From NCBI RefSeq assembly GCF_029227915.1, contig NC_079881.1, positions 19,631,501-19,695,500 on the forward strand: a stretch of DNA of 64,000 bases, given 5' to 3'. The notes under the pieces were generated by a model that worked only from the letters and a program-made list of their open reading frames with translations, ran no database searches and had not been told where the DNA came from. Position 1 is the stretch's first letter; the number at the start of each line of letters is the position of its first letter. Position numbers and translations under genes: made by a program. Of this stretch, positions 51,336 to 61,880 are shown in pieces. This DNA comes from Hydractinia symbiolongicarpus. Taxonomy: Eukaryota; Cnidaria; Hydrozoa; Anthoathecata; Hydractiniidae.

Positions 51336-51398
51336 GTTTAACTCGCAATCTCGTTCCCAGGGAAAAAGAAGCTCTGGGGACGAGATTGTTTAACTCGC
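51336..51398. mobile_element. 41-bp hairpin insertion with 11-bp target duplication
   Basis: AATCTCGTTCCCAG and its near-perfect inverse CTGGGGACGAGATT (one mismatch) bracket a 13-nt loop at 51347-51387. GTTTAACTCGC is repeated directly on each side (51336-51346 and 51388-51398). This looks like a very small palindromic mobile element inserted in the RBBP6-CLUAP1 interval. The sequence resembles a short repeat I recall as common in cnidarian DNA; that recollection is not verified. Confidence 0.7.
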
Positions 51399-52366
51399 TC
51401 TCCTGCTTCCATACATAAAAATTAAATACTTCGGAGTAAATCCCACATAAATGTATTCTTAAAACGCATTTTTTTGCTTTTAAGTTCGGAAACTCTGCGG
51501 AGCAGAAAACCTTAAGAACAAAGCACCCGTACATTACAATTTTTTTTGTGGTAGCTGACAGTAGTACACCTGGAGTCAACCTCGTTCACAGGGCGTTTTG
51601 CCTTTTAAATGAATAGCGGCTCAGGGACTACAAAAATCCTAGGACGAGTTTGCCCTAGTGTTAGCGGAATTAATATTCAAATCAGCGTTTCGCTTTTAAG
51701 TTATATTTCAGAAAAACTTCCAGTTTGCCCTATTTTAGGCTTGTTCTCGTCCTAAAAATTCCACATTCCTGGAATATTGTCCATCATTAAGGAATTCTGT
51801 TTCACTCAATTCATGGACCATCTCTTGCAGAAGGCTGGTAAATGTTGTTGTTAAATTCCAGGAACAATTTTTATTCTTGTCACTGCAAAATGACAGACTT
51901 GCTTGGCCTCTCCTTACTAATCAGTCATTTTAAAATTGTGTGCTTATATTCCAGAATGTGGTTGGAAGATAGCCTAGCATTGGTCCCTTTATAACAGTCT
52001 CCCTTAGTAACGCTTTATTAATCTGCAGAAGAACTGCATTACAGTTTAAGATTTGGGAAAATCTTTTTTCCAGTATCCACTCTCATTTAATTTTCTACTT
52101 TATACATTCGCAACAACGAAGAAGGTTAAGCAACCATAAGCATCGCATTCTTCACATTCTTTCTCTTTGACTGCCGCCAAAAGTTTTTACATTTAACGCC
52201 TTCTTTTCTTGAGCTGATGCAATCTTTAAGACACAGTTCAAAGCAACAACAAAACAAAGTTCGATTACATTATTATATTTACAATTAAAAACATGTACAG
52301 AAACTCATCATTCGCTTTCATTTACTTCCCCCTTTAAGTATTGTAAAAAGATTCGATAACCACACA

Positions 52367-55300
52367 TTAAAAATTGTCATCACTATCGCTGAGCGGACTG
52401 CCTTCTTTCATGTCGTCATCGTCAAGGAGACCATCACCGACACCAACTTCGCTGTCGCTTGATAAACCATCTGTGTCGTCCTAAGAAGAAAATAAGTTTT
52501 CTAAGAAAAGAAATAATAATCAACACAAATGACTAAAAAACTTTTCTTGGAAAATTATATAAATGAATGAGATTTCCCTGTAACGAGTGCCTAAAACATC
52601 GAAACGAAAATGAAAAAAGGGCACCTCTAACCAAGGAGGTTTAAAGAGAGAAGAAGAGACATTTCAGTGGTTACTATTAAAACCATCCGTTGCCGGTCTG
52701 CACTTTGCGCGTAAATTAGAAAAGTAACCGTTGCTCATGTAAAAATACAGCGAAAGCGGCGCAACGGATAGGTTTCAAAGGAGCGCGTAAACAAAAGAAA
52801 TTTGAATAGAATTTAAATGGACGTTGCTTAGATGTATATCCTTTTTCAACCTCCTTGGCCTAACACACCACCCAGTTTAGAAAATAAAAATTTAAACTAT
52901 TCACTTTGTCATCACAATTTTCTTTTTTCAAATATTAAGGCTATTTTTGTAAGCAACATTAGCGCAAGGTTGGGTTGTTTATAGTAAAATAGATGTAGTG
53001 CAAGTCTAAAAGAACAAAAACATAGATGTGGATGATCAAACGATGCATTGCAGTACTGGTGATCAGCGCATTGTATACATTGTATACATAAAACCTTAAC
53101 TTAACCGTCTAAACAAAGTCGGAAATAAATTTGATAGCTTAAAAATTGAATTAAAGATTAAATTATTCGTCAGCACTAAGTGACGAATACTTAAGTTGAC
53201 AAATAATACCGACAAAAAATTTAGGGCATTCGATCCGCCAACAAGTCTGCGATTAACAGAAGATAAAAAAATTTTTATATCATGCTTACATCTTCTGAAT
53301 CTAATCCTCCTCCCATTGATCCAACAACTTTAGGATTTTGAACTAAAAAATAAATAAATTGATTGATTAATTTATTGATTTATTTATCGTTACGTTACGT
53401 TCGGCTTTCTCACAAAAACTATTTAAAAACATGCATACCCTTCTCCCCGAAAGTTGGAATGACAATGTCTTACCTTTGGGAGGCTCATCACCAATCAAAA
53501 CGTCCTCCTCATCGTCACTTTCACTGCCCATGATATCGAGGCTACCACGAATCAAACTCTCGTGTTCTTCTCTCACGCGCATCGCCACCTTCAATGGGTT
53601 TTCAGAGTCCTGAAAAACAGCCCTTAGTACAATTTCACGCAAAATCAGGGACCCAACAGCTTTCTTTATTCGTAATGTTTATAATGTAATGTAGATAGAC
53701 CCTAAAACTCAGTAAATACAAGTTCATTTTTTGGAAATCTTGAACGGTTCCAATATTAAAATTTTCATAACAACAACAAGAGTTAACAAAAAAATGAACT
53801 ACATTAAAGTTTAATCTTACATAGAAATTATAGTTACAAAATTTAATAGCATATTTTTAGATTCCGAAAATCCAGTATTTTTAAACTTTTTTAAGACTAA
53901 CCACTAAAAAAATGTTTATAAATGAGAGTAAATCTTAACAAGATACTTCTTACGTTTGACGAACAAACATTAGAATGCTACGACTTTGTCAACTTAACAA
54001 ATTCAAATATTCTTTTTTTCTCCCTTTATTTATAACATAACTCACGTTCAGTTTGTCTTGTTCTGTCTTCGTCATCTCATCATTCAAATGTTCAAGATAC
54101 GACAGATTTCGATATTTTTCCACGTAGGTCTAAAACAGTGCAGTGTATGTTGTAGGCAAGATTTACGAATGTATGCTAATTTTAAGACATTCTCGGTACA
54201 ATTGTACACTACAAATAGGATATATAGATTATGCTTGTTTAATGCGAATGCTACTTGCCTAAGTACGAAGGCTTGTATTTCATTTACTAATTCATTCATT
54301 CATTTATTCATTCATTCATTTGTCTATTCATTCATTCATTCACTCATTGATCCATTCATTCATTCATTCATGCACATATTGGCTCAAATAAACCTTTAAG
54401 TAATACGACCTGCGACTTACTTGATATAAAACCTCCAATTCTTTCTCTAGCCCTTCAAACTCATCCATAAATGCGGGCCGAACACTTTCAAGACTCTTCA
54501 ACCGCTTTTGGTTTCGTTCCAACTCAGATTTTCGTTTCTCGATCTTCGAATTGAGATTCGCTTCATCCGACGCTATATTTTCGAGCTGTTGTTTGATTTT
54601 TTCAGCTTCGTTCTAAATTATACAAATGTGCTATTTCCAATCTTTTCATTAATTAGACCATAAAATAAGGTTGAAATAAGTTTCACGACTTTGACCTGTT
54701 TTTTATGAAAAAATGCTTTAATCAATAGATGACAAAAAACTATAAAATAAATACCACCAATGCAAAGAGGCAGTCATTGAAATAAAAAAAACACCCTTAA
54801 TGATTTAAATAAATTTATAACTTTTTTTAGATCAAACCAAAATTCCATAACTTTTCCCATGACTTAGAGCCACCACAACATGCCCTATAATTTATCTTTT
54901 TTTCGAGTTATTTTAGGACGAATCATGCTTATTTAAACTTTTAATAAATTTACTAAGAAGCATATATAGATGAAGTAGACTGTAAAAAATTAATGCTTCA
55001 GAACAAATTAAAAAACTAATTCTTAAAAATCTTGACATTTTCACGAACTTTATTATTTTTTTTGACTTTTTCTGACACTTTTTAAAAATCTTCCGAAAAT
55101 TCCCGACATTTTACTTCTGACAAATGGGCACTTTAATATTTTTCTATATCCTATAATTTCATATATAGATGAAGTAGACTGTAAAAAATTAATGCTTCAG
55201 AACAAATTAAAAAACTTATTCTTAAAAATCTTGACATTTTCACGAACTTTATTATTTTTTTTTGACTTTTTCTGACACTTTTTAAAAATCTTACGAAAAT

Positions 55301-58300
55301 TCCCGACATTTTACTTCTGACAAATGGGCACTTTAATATTTTTCTATATCCTATAATTTCATATGATAAAACTTATTTATTGTTGATAAATAAATAAATA
55401 CAGAATAATAATCAGCTATTCATCAAATTTTAAAAAAATCCCTGTCCATTGCAGCCAAATTTTCCTAAAATGAAAAATCTCACAAAGCATTGTTTTTAAC
55501 CTTTTTTTATCACGCTAACATATACAACATTACAGGAATACAAAAACAATAAATAAATTTTTACTTGTGTCTCGTTCATCATCTTTTCAATGTTTGTCTC
55601 GATGTCATTGAGGTCCATTGGTCTGGCAATACTGCTACTTCTGATATGCTAAGAAAAAACCGTTTCATCATTAAAAAAATGCATAGTGAATTTCATTAAA
55701 AAGTTTTGTGTTGAACTACAATCTTGAAGCTATAAAATAAAGTTATTAAATAACCTGTATTCTCAAATTTAGAATAATGTTTATTACTTTTCTTTCTTTT
55801 TTAATAATAGTTCGTTTGTTTTTATGTTTTTGTTTACTGGTCGATACAAAAAATATTCACAAAAGAGAGAAATATATATATTTTTATAAATGCACCTATG
55901 AATAAATACTTCTTTCGCATGGGCTTTTCCTAAAATCAAGATTTTAAATAAGCACGTTGGGTTTAAGGTATTTAATCTTTATAAAAAAACCATTACCGTA
56001 ATTTCTCTTTTTCGCCCCTAGGGGCTTAATAAATTCTGGAGGTTTTAGACGGGGAGCTTAATAGAAGGGGAGCTAAATAAAGGAAGGGGGCTAAATAAAT
56101 AATAGAATTTTAAACACAATCTCTATTTTTCAAATTAATACATAATGTTGATAATGTAACATAGTAAATATTAATAACATAATGTTCATCTGTTTCATCA
56201 TCATCTTCATCTTACAGAAGAAGGACTTGTAGAGCCTGGAACATACACAGTCCGTTGTAAAAAAAAAAGATATTTTGCAAACGAAACTTAGGGAGAAAAA
56301 ATTAAAGCTGCAGCATATGGATATCGTTGTATATGACGTTAAATCAACAAAAAATATCGAACTTCTTTGAGTACTTTTACTTTATTATTTTATATTTATT
56401 TTTTAAGGGAGGGGGGGGGGGCTTATTAAAAGGGGACTAAATAAAGGGAGGGGCTAAAAAGAGGAATTATGGTATTAATGTTAAAAGCCTTGATTAAGTT
56501 TTAACTCATAAAAAAGGCAAGGTGCATGATGCACGAAGAAGAAGAATAGTACTTATTCGTATCATATTCTGCAAGTTGTTTTGTAAATCTATAAGACTTG
56601 GGGATTTTTGCTGTCTCCACATGGTCACATATAAAAATTGTTATACAAAAAAACATCACAAACTTCAGACATAATTCACTTACTCTTAGTTCGACTTCTC
56701 TTCCAAGAAGTTGATGCAAACTTGAGCCTTTCACAGTAATTTCAGATGCTAATTGTCTGGCCATCTTTAAACCACTGATCTAAAAGGGAAACATTCTAGC
56801 TTTACAATATCCCAATCACAAAATGTTACACCAAATAAAATTGAATTACATACCTTGGAATTAAAATCAATAGGAATGTACGAACTTTCATGTCCATCCT
56901 ACAACAAGTAACAAGACATTCATACATATCTTTAGTTGTGATTTATTGTAAACAAACAAGTGTCTTACAGATAAAAGATTATATATTAGATTACACAGCT
57001 TACGATAACCCAAGAAATTTAAAACAAGCAATCAAGGACTACGAATTTTGGAATTTTACAATTAACAAAAAACTATTACAGTTTTTTACTGGTTCATGTG
57101 AGGTGTCATCTCCTGAAACATTCTAGATTTCTCAGACAATAATTCCATGAAGTGGAAAGAAAGATTATCAACTAGTAGAGACAATCATGCCACAACGTTT
57201 ACAGTGAAACAATGAAACAAGTTAACACAATTTTCGAATATGCTGTCATCTTTTTTCTTATTACTCAAATAAAAAATTATCTCAATGCTATTAACTTTTG
57301 TGGGTTTTTTTTTATTTTGTTTTCATACTTTCCATAAATTTTGGCTAAATTCGCAAAATTGGTGGCTTTGCGGTTCGCCTCCAGTACGGAACGTCTTAGG
57401 TTCAAACCCTGACCGAGTCATGCCAGAGACTTTAAAAGTGCGAATTGATCCCTTCTAGTAGTAGTACTAATAATGATAATAATAATACATCATTAAAAGT
57501 GCACTTGTCGAAAGAATGTTTATTGAGAAGCTTTTTCTTTAAAGGAATTTATTGCATTTGTAAAAATTAATACAGTAGACTCCCGGTTATTCGAAGCCTC
57601 AAGGGGGATAAGAATTTACTTCGAATAACCGGGAGTTCGAATAACTGAAAAATTCGTTTTCCCGCCAGATTTTCAACTTAACCTTAATGGGATGGACTTT
57701 TCTTAAGTAATTGAGGCATTGTGGTTCAGTTGAGCGTGTAAACACAAAGAATTTTTACTTTTTGAAGAAAGAATAAATTTGAACAAATTGTTAACAGGTT
57801 TTAAAATATGAAAGTTATAAAGAAAATGTATCTAGTAAATACAAGGAGTTCAACTCTTAAAAAAATCTCTGGACCGAAGGAGAATATTGAACTTTTGAAG
57901 AAATTGCTTGAAGAGTGTAAATAGCCATGAATATTGAAACCTGATTTTTTGAAGAAAAAAAGTGTTTTAATCGCAGAAAATCAATGTTCTTACTCGACGA
58001 TCTCCCAATAAGAAAAATTCGAATAACTGAGGGTGACTTAGCCTATAATTGGCCCCAAGGGGAATAAAAATCACTTCGAATAACCGAATTATTCGAATAA
58101 CTGAAGTTCGAATAACCGAGAGTGTTTTTGCCTGAGTTGGGTAAGCAGATCCAAGGGGAACGCCATCTCACTTCGAATAACCGAATTATTTGAATAAGTG
58201 CAGGTTCGAATAACCGGGAGTCTACTGTATGTGCGAAACCTTAACAATAATAATTTTTTTTATCAACAAAAATCACCTGTTTACCTATTAAATTATCATC

Positions 58301-60256
58301 TCAAGAATAGTGTGTCAAAAGATGTAAGCATACCTGATCTGTCTTATTTACTTTCATTGCAGCATCGTACAAAACAGATGTAACTTTTAACAACTCCTTA
58401 ACAGCTAAGCCATCAGCTCCATACAGTCTCTTTGTGTTGAGTTTAATGTGCGCTTTTGTCATCTACACAGAAAGTGCTTATCAAATGATGTGCCTTTACA
58501 ACACATTGTGATGCAATATAAAAATATATCCTTACATACCATAACACAAATGAAAAATTAATTCTAGTACAACATAGGACAGTGTAATTCAACATAGGAC
58601 AGTTTAGTTCAACATAGGACAGTCTAATTCAACTGATCCTTAGAAAATGTATAACTATTATCAACTTGAAAATAAATAAACTCAAATAACTACGCTATCC
58701 AACGCTTGTTAAGTGGAGTTTTGTTATTTTTAATGCTCCCTCGTGTTATTTCGTGAAAAAGATGGTGGAAAATGCAAGCAACAGAAAAAACTGGCTATTT
58801 CAACAATTTCTATGAGCCCTACCAACTGCCTATAAATTGAAGCCAAGTTAACACTAATGTTCCTACCATAAACTGAGCAACAGACTTGATAAACAAAACT
58901 CGATCATTCTCTTCATCTACATCCATTGGAATGTCACTGCTCGGATCATATCTAGTAAGAAATTACATAGAAAGCTTATACATTGAAAATGAAAACGTAG
59001 AAAAAACTTTATATCTTAAAGTAGAGTACTGCTTTTAAGACACCTACTGTTTCATACATAAATATTTACAGCTTGAAAATTTAAGTTGCTATTCCACAAT
59101 ATTGTACAGCCATATACCTTAAAAATCTGATTGGGATCATACAAAAAGGAGTATGAACCTAGAGTGCAGATGATCTCTTCATATATAAATAATCTTATAC
59201 TTTTATTGTTTTTTGTGCAGATTGACATTAACTAATTTTTTTGTCTCAAATGTTATAATAACAAGGAAAAAAGTGCATATAGTGCTTGCGGGATGTTCAA
59301 CTAAACTAATCGATTGGATGATATTTTTTGTAGTCAATTTGTCATTAGTTTTAAACCAGCAAGTCAAACTTTGTAAATTCTAAGTCCACATCACCATTGT
59401 AGCTGTGGTTATTCCGTTTTTTTTGTTTTTTTTAGTTGTTTTATTTCTTATCTTGGACAGTACTGAAATTTTAACAGCAGCAGTCACAAATCAATCTTTA
59501 TTAATGCAAAAAGAATAAAGAAATGAAACATCAGTTTGAACAAATGTGGACAGGTAAATGTGCATCAATGTGATCAGGTATCATGCATCTCATGTAAAAT
59601 ATCATAAATGGCAACTTTCAAAAAAAAATCCATGCTAAGTTTTTGCTCCAAGCAACAATGTAGAAAAATCTACCTTAGCACGAGCCACTGAAGAATTTCA
59701 GCTACCAAAGAAAAATTTGGCGTTCTGAAGTTCTCCATAGATATTAATCGAGGATAACCCAGAGCTCTCATCATTTCTGTGAAATCTAAAAAGTAAAAAT
59801 AAAGAAATTTATATACATGGAAAAATCAAAGTATCTTTAACAACAAATTGCATAAGTTAATAATTTTTTTAAATTTACCAATTCAAAAAGGCCTTTAAAG
59901 AAGTCGAGAGATTTATTAGTTGAATCTGCTTAAAAATGATCTTGGACAGAAGTTGGATTTATACACTTATTAATATTTGGCTGTTCAAGTTTTATCAAAA
60001 GTCCCTGCTACCTTTTATTTAGCATGAGAATAGGAGTGGCATGCTAAAAATACGCCATATTTTATAATAATTCCCTTGAGCTAGGATGGGAGGATGGGAG
60101 ACTTACAAATTGAAAAATGTATTATATTAATGTCAATCTGATCTGACGATTTAAAAGCTGATTTAAACACATTTCAGGTTGTGCCTACCACCAAAAATGT
60201 ATTAAGATGGTTAGGAGAAAACATAAAAACTTACTTCTAATATCTCGGTAAGACAT
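52367..60256 (-). CDS. CLUAP1: CLUAP1 / IFT38, intraflagellar transport complex B protein, complete
   Basis: Exons, 5' to 3' on the minus strand: 60235-60256, 59674-59785, 58867-58951, 58334-58462, 56854-56898, 56684-56779, 55565-55648, 54421-54612, 54046-54129, 53474-53609, 53290-53342, 52367-52480. All phases agree; 383 residues against about 413 in human. The 22-nt first exon encodes MSYRDIR plus one base and joins to [13 protein letters not shown], the family's N-terminus. Further signature blocks are [54 protein letters not shown] and [11 protein letters not shown]. Residues 1 to ~120 form the calponin-homology-like domain, ~160-285 a coiled coil, and ~290-383 a Ser/Asp/Glu-rich tail ending SDSDDNF. 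CLUAP1 belongs to the peripheral IFT-B2 module and is needed for cilium assembly. Its 5' end is 229 bp from a LINE fragment. It is tail to tail with RBBP6. The full set of conserved blocks and consistent splice phases make identification secure. Confidence 0.95.
54287..54371. repeat. (CATT)n microsatellite
   Basis: About 20 imperfect CATT units in CLUAP1 intron 8; frames across it are spurious. Confidence 0.9.
54961..55365. repeat. Two-copy tandem duplication, 199-bp unit
   Basis: The segment beginning CATATATAGATGAAGTAGAC at 54961 recurs at 55160. The copies differ at a few bases and by one T in a T-run. In CLUAP1 intron 7. Confidence 0.9.
55996..56472. mobile_element. TIR element, 477 bp, TA target duplication (Tc1/mariner-like MITE)
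   Basis: The left end CCGTAATTTCTCTTTTTCGC and the inverted right end CCATAATTCCTCTTTTTAGC match with three differences and extend through CCCCT. TA dinucleotides flank the ends (55994-55995 and 56473-56474). The interior near each end carries several GGGG(A)GCTAAATAAAG-like motifs. Non-autonomous. It lies in CLUAP1 intron 6. Confidence 0.7.
57355..57490 (+). mobile_element. Possible tRNA-derived SINE
   Basis: GGTGGCTTTGCGGTTCG resembles an A box, and 35 bp later GGTTCAAACCCTGACC is a good Pol III B box. An ATA/ATG-rich microsatellite follows at about 57468-57490. No full tRNA fold could be drawn, so this is a SINE head rather than a tRNA gene. In CLUAP1 intron 4. Confidence 0.5.
57573..58227. 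mobile_element. TIR element, 655 bp, TA target duplication (Tc1/mariner/pogo-like MITE)
   Basis: The ends share 23 perfect bases beginning CAGTAGACTCCCGGTTATTC in inverted orientation, flanked by TA (57571-57572 and 58228-58229). The CAG start and TA duplication are typical of the mariner/pogo group. The motif TTCGAATAAC(C/T)G occurs many times inside, clustered near both ends, as subterminal repeats. It lies in CLUAP1 intron 4, ending 107 bp before the exon 4 3' boundary on the plus axis. Confidence 0.85.
58570..58629. repeat. 20-bp tandem repeat, three units
   Basis: CAACATAGGACAG followed by T(G/T/C)TA(A/G)TT, three times in a row, in CLUAP1 intron 3. Confidence 0.9.
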
Positions 60257-60484
60257 TTTGCAAATGGTTGCTCAAAATGTTATTATTAGTTTTGTATCTA
60301 AATGCATAAACATAACAAGTTTAAGTACGCCATCAATAAAGACAAGGTTGTTGGTTGACATCATACGAAGTTTATACACTGATAGAAGTATCAATTGCAA
60401 ATAATATAAAAAAAAACAATGTTCAATAAAGGCAACTCTCTTGCTACTTACACGCTACATGATTTTATTATTTGTTTTATGATA
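60257..60484 (-). promoter_or_regulatory. CLUAP1 5' flank
   Basis: The 228 bp between the CLUAP1 start codon and the LINE fragment must include part of the 5' UTR or promoter. No X-box-like RFX motif or TATA box is obvious, and transcription could begin within or beyond the LINE. Confidence 0.35.
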
Positions 60485-61880
60485 AGCCATTTTAGTCACA
60501 TGTGGGGTTTACAGACCACCTGGAGGTAGTGATATGCAGAGTACCGAAAACATGTTTACTCATTTTAAACAGTGTTTTAATAAACTCCCAAAAGAAAAAG
60601 AAGTTTTTATCTTGGGAGATTTTAACTGTAACATGCTTTCAAAATATGCTCTTTCCTCCAAAATAAAGGAATTATGCTCCACTCTTTTCCTAAAACAACA
60701 TATTACGGAGCCAACTCGTGTTACTGAAAATAGTAGCACTCTTATAGACTTGATACTTTCTAACAGTTCTTGGATTTCTAAATTGGCCATGGATTTAGGC
60801 ATCAGTGATCACAATTTAGTTTAGGCGATCAGAAAATTCAAAAGGCCAAAATTTGAACCTAAAACTATCAAGGTTCGTAGCTACAAGAACTTCAGTGAAG
60901 AGGCTTTTCTGAAGGACCTCAGGAATTTAGACTGGTCATATTTTAGTAATTATGATGACTAGCATGTGAGAAAATGAATAAAAATGTTAAAATAGTGGCT
61001 GACAAACATACCCCTTTCAAAACACAGAGATTTTCTGGCCGTGTTGAGGCATGGGTCACTGATGAATTAACGAACGCAGGTTTCGTTAGTTTTAAGTATT
61101 TATTTATCAGGTCTTTTCAAGAAATCTTTATTTACTGGTTATGTACCTAAATGTTAGAAGACTAAAAGGGTCTCGCCTATTTTTAAAAGTGGCAATAAAA
61201 CGGATCCTACTAATTATCGACCCATCCTTTTTATACCACATTGTGTGTTTCTTGCTATTGCCCAGCTAAGCTACCATTTTGCATGACAGACAGACAGACA
61301 GACAGTCGTATACGGGTATTATAATATAGATATTTTAAAATTAGAACCATTGCATCCTGTTTACCACCTCACACAAAAAACATTTTAATTGATGCACTTG
61401 TCATGCCATAATTCAACTACTGCCCCTAGGCGTGGGCTTGTGCCACCCAAGGTAGATTGGGAAAACTAGAAAAACGATTAAAATGTGTCCACACCTTTCT
61501 TGGGAAAGAGAGGGAATATTCAATGAATAATTTACTCATCAAAAATGATGCCCTATTAGTTTTTAAGGTCATGAATCGCATTGCTCCTGATTACATGCGC
61601 TCAAAATTCCTTTTGACAAAAAACTGTCATAATCATCAAACAAGAAGAGCTTCAAAGAATAGGTTCACACTTCCCTTGGCCAATACGGAACTTGTCAAAA
61701 AAGCCTTCCCGTTTAGAGCTACAAAAGTGTGGAATTATGTTCCAGACCAAGTGACCTGTGATGGAAGTCTGCTTTCCTTTAAGACTTCCATCTCTAATGT
61801 ATTTGGCAAATTTTAATGGAGATCACTTTTTAACTTTTTAATTTTTTTTTTATTATAATAATAATAATAATAATAATAAA
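60485..61880 (+). mobile_element. Broken plus-strand copy of the same retrotransposon family (endonuclease, RT and C-terminal fragments)
   Basis: Three collinear fragments remain. (a) About 60485-60960 encodes the C-terminal half of the endonuclease (CGVYRPPGG, the FILGDFNCN motif, the GISDHN motif). It ends at an in-frame stop after HNLV, and homology continues in degraded form. (b) About 61080-61228 encodes an RT piece matching the minus copy up to NYRPI, with stops. (c) 61329-61816 matches the RT C-terminus (GKLEKRLKCVHTFLGKERE to VWNYVPDQVTCDGS), closely resembling the minus copy. Between (b) and (c) the catalytic core is missing and replaced by about 100 bp of a different dispersed repeat. 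The element is dead. Its start is 229 bp upstream of the CLUAP1 start codon. Confidence 0.85.
61229..61328. repeat. Dispersed repeat, copy B, inside the broken LINE
   Basis: CCTTTTTATACCACATTG, CATGACAGACAG extended as (ACAG)n, then TACGGGTATTATAATATAGA. It matches 28014-28094 and interrupts the reverse-transcriptase homology of the plus-strand LINE. Confidence 0.65.

Larger units (their letters stand above)
50352..52366. other. Convergent interval between RBBP6 and CLUAP1
   Basis: Holds both 3' UTRs. Possible RBBP6 AATAAA signals are at 50682 and near 51281. No canonical CLUAP1 signal was found close to its stop. A 41-bp hairpin insertion lies at 51336-51398, and a looser related sequence (AACCTCGTTCACAGGG) near 51578. 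Confidence 0.6.

Noticed and set aside
54058-54399. 113-codon plus-strand frame with a Ser/Phe/Ile/His tail
   Set aside because: Tail is the CATT microsatellite and the rest overlaps CLUAP1 exon 9 in antisense.
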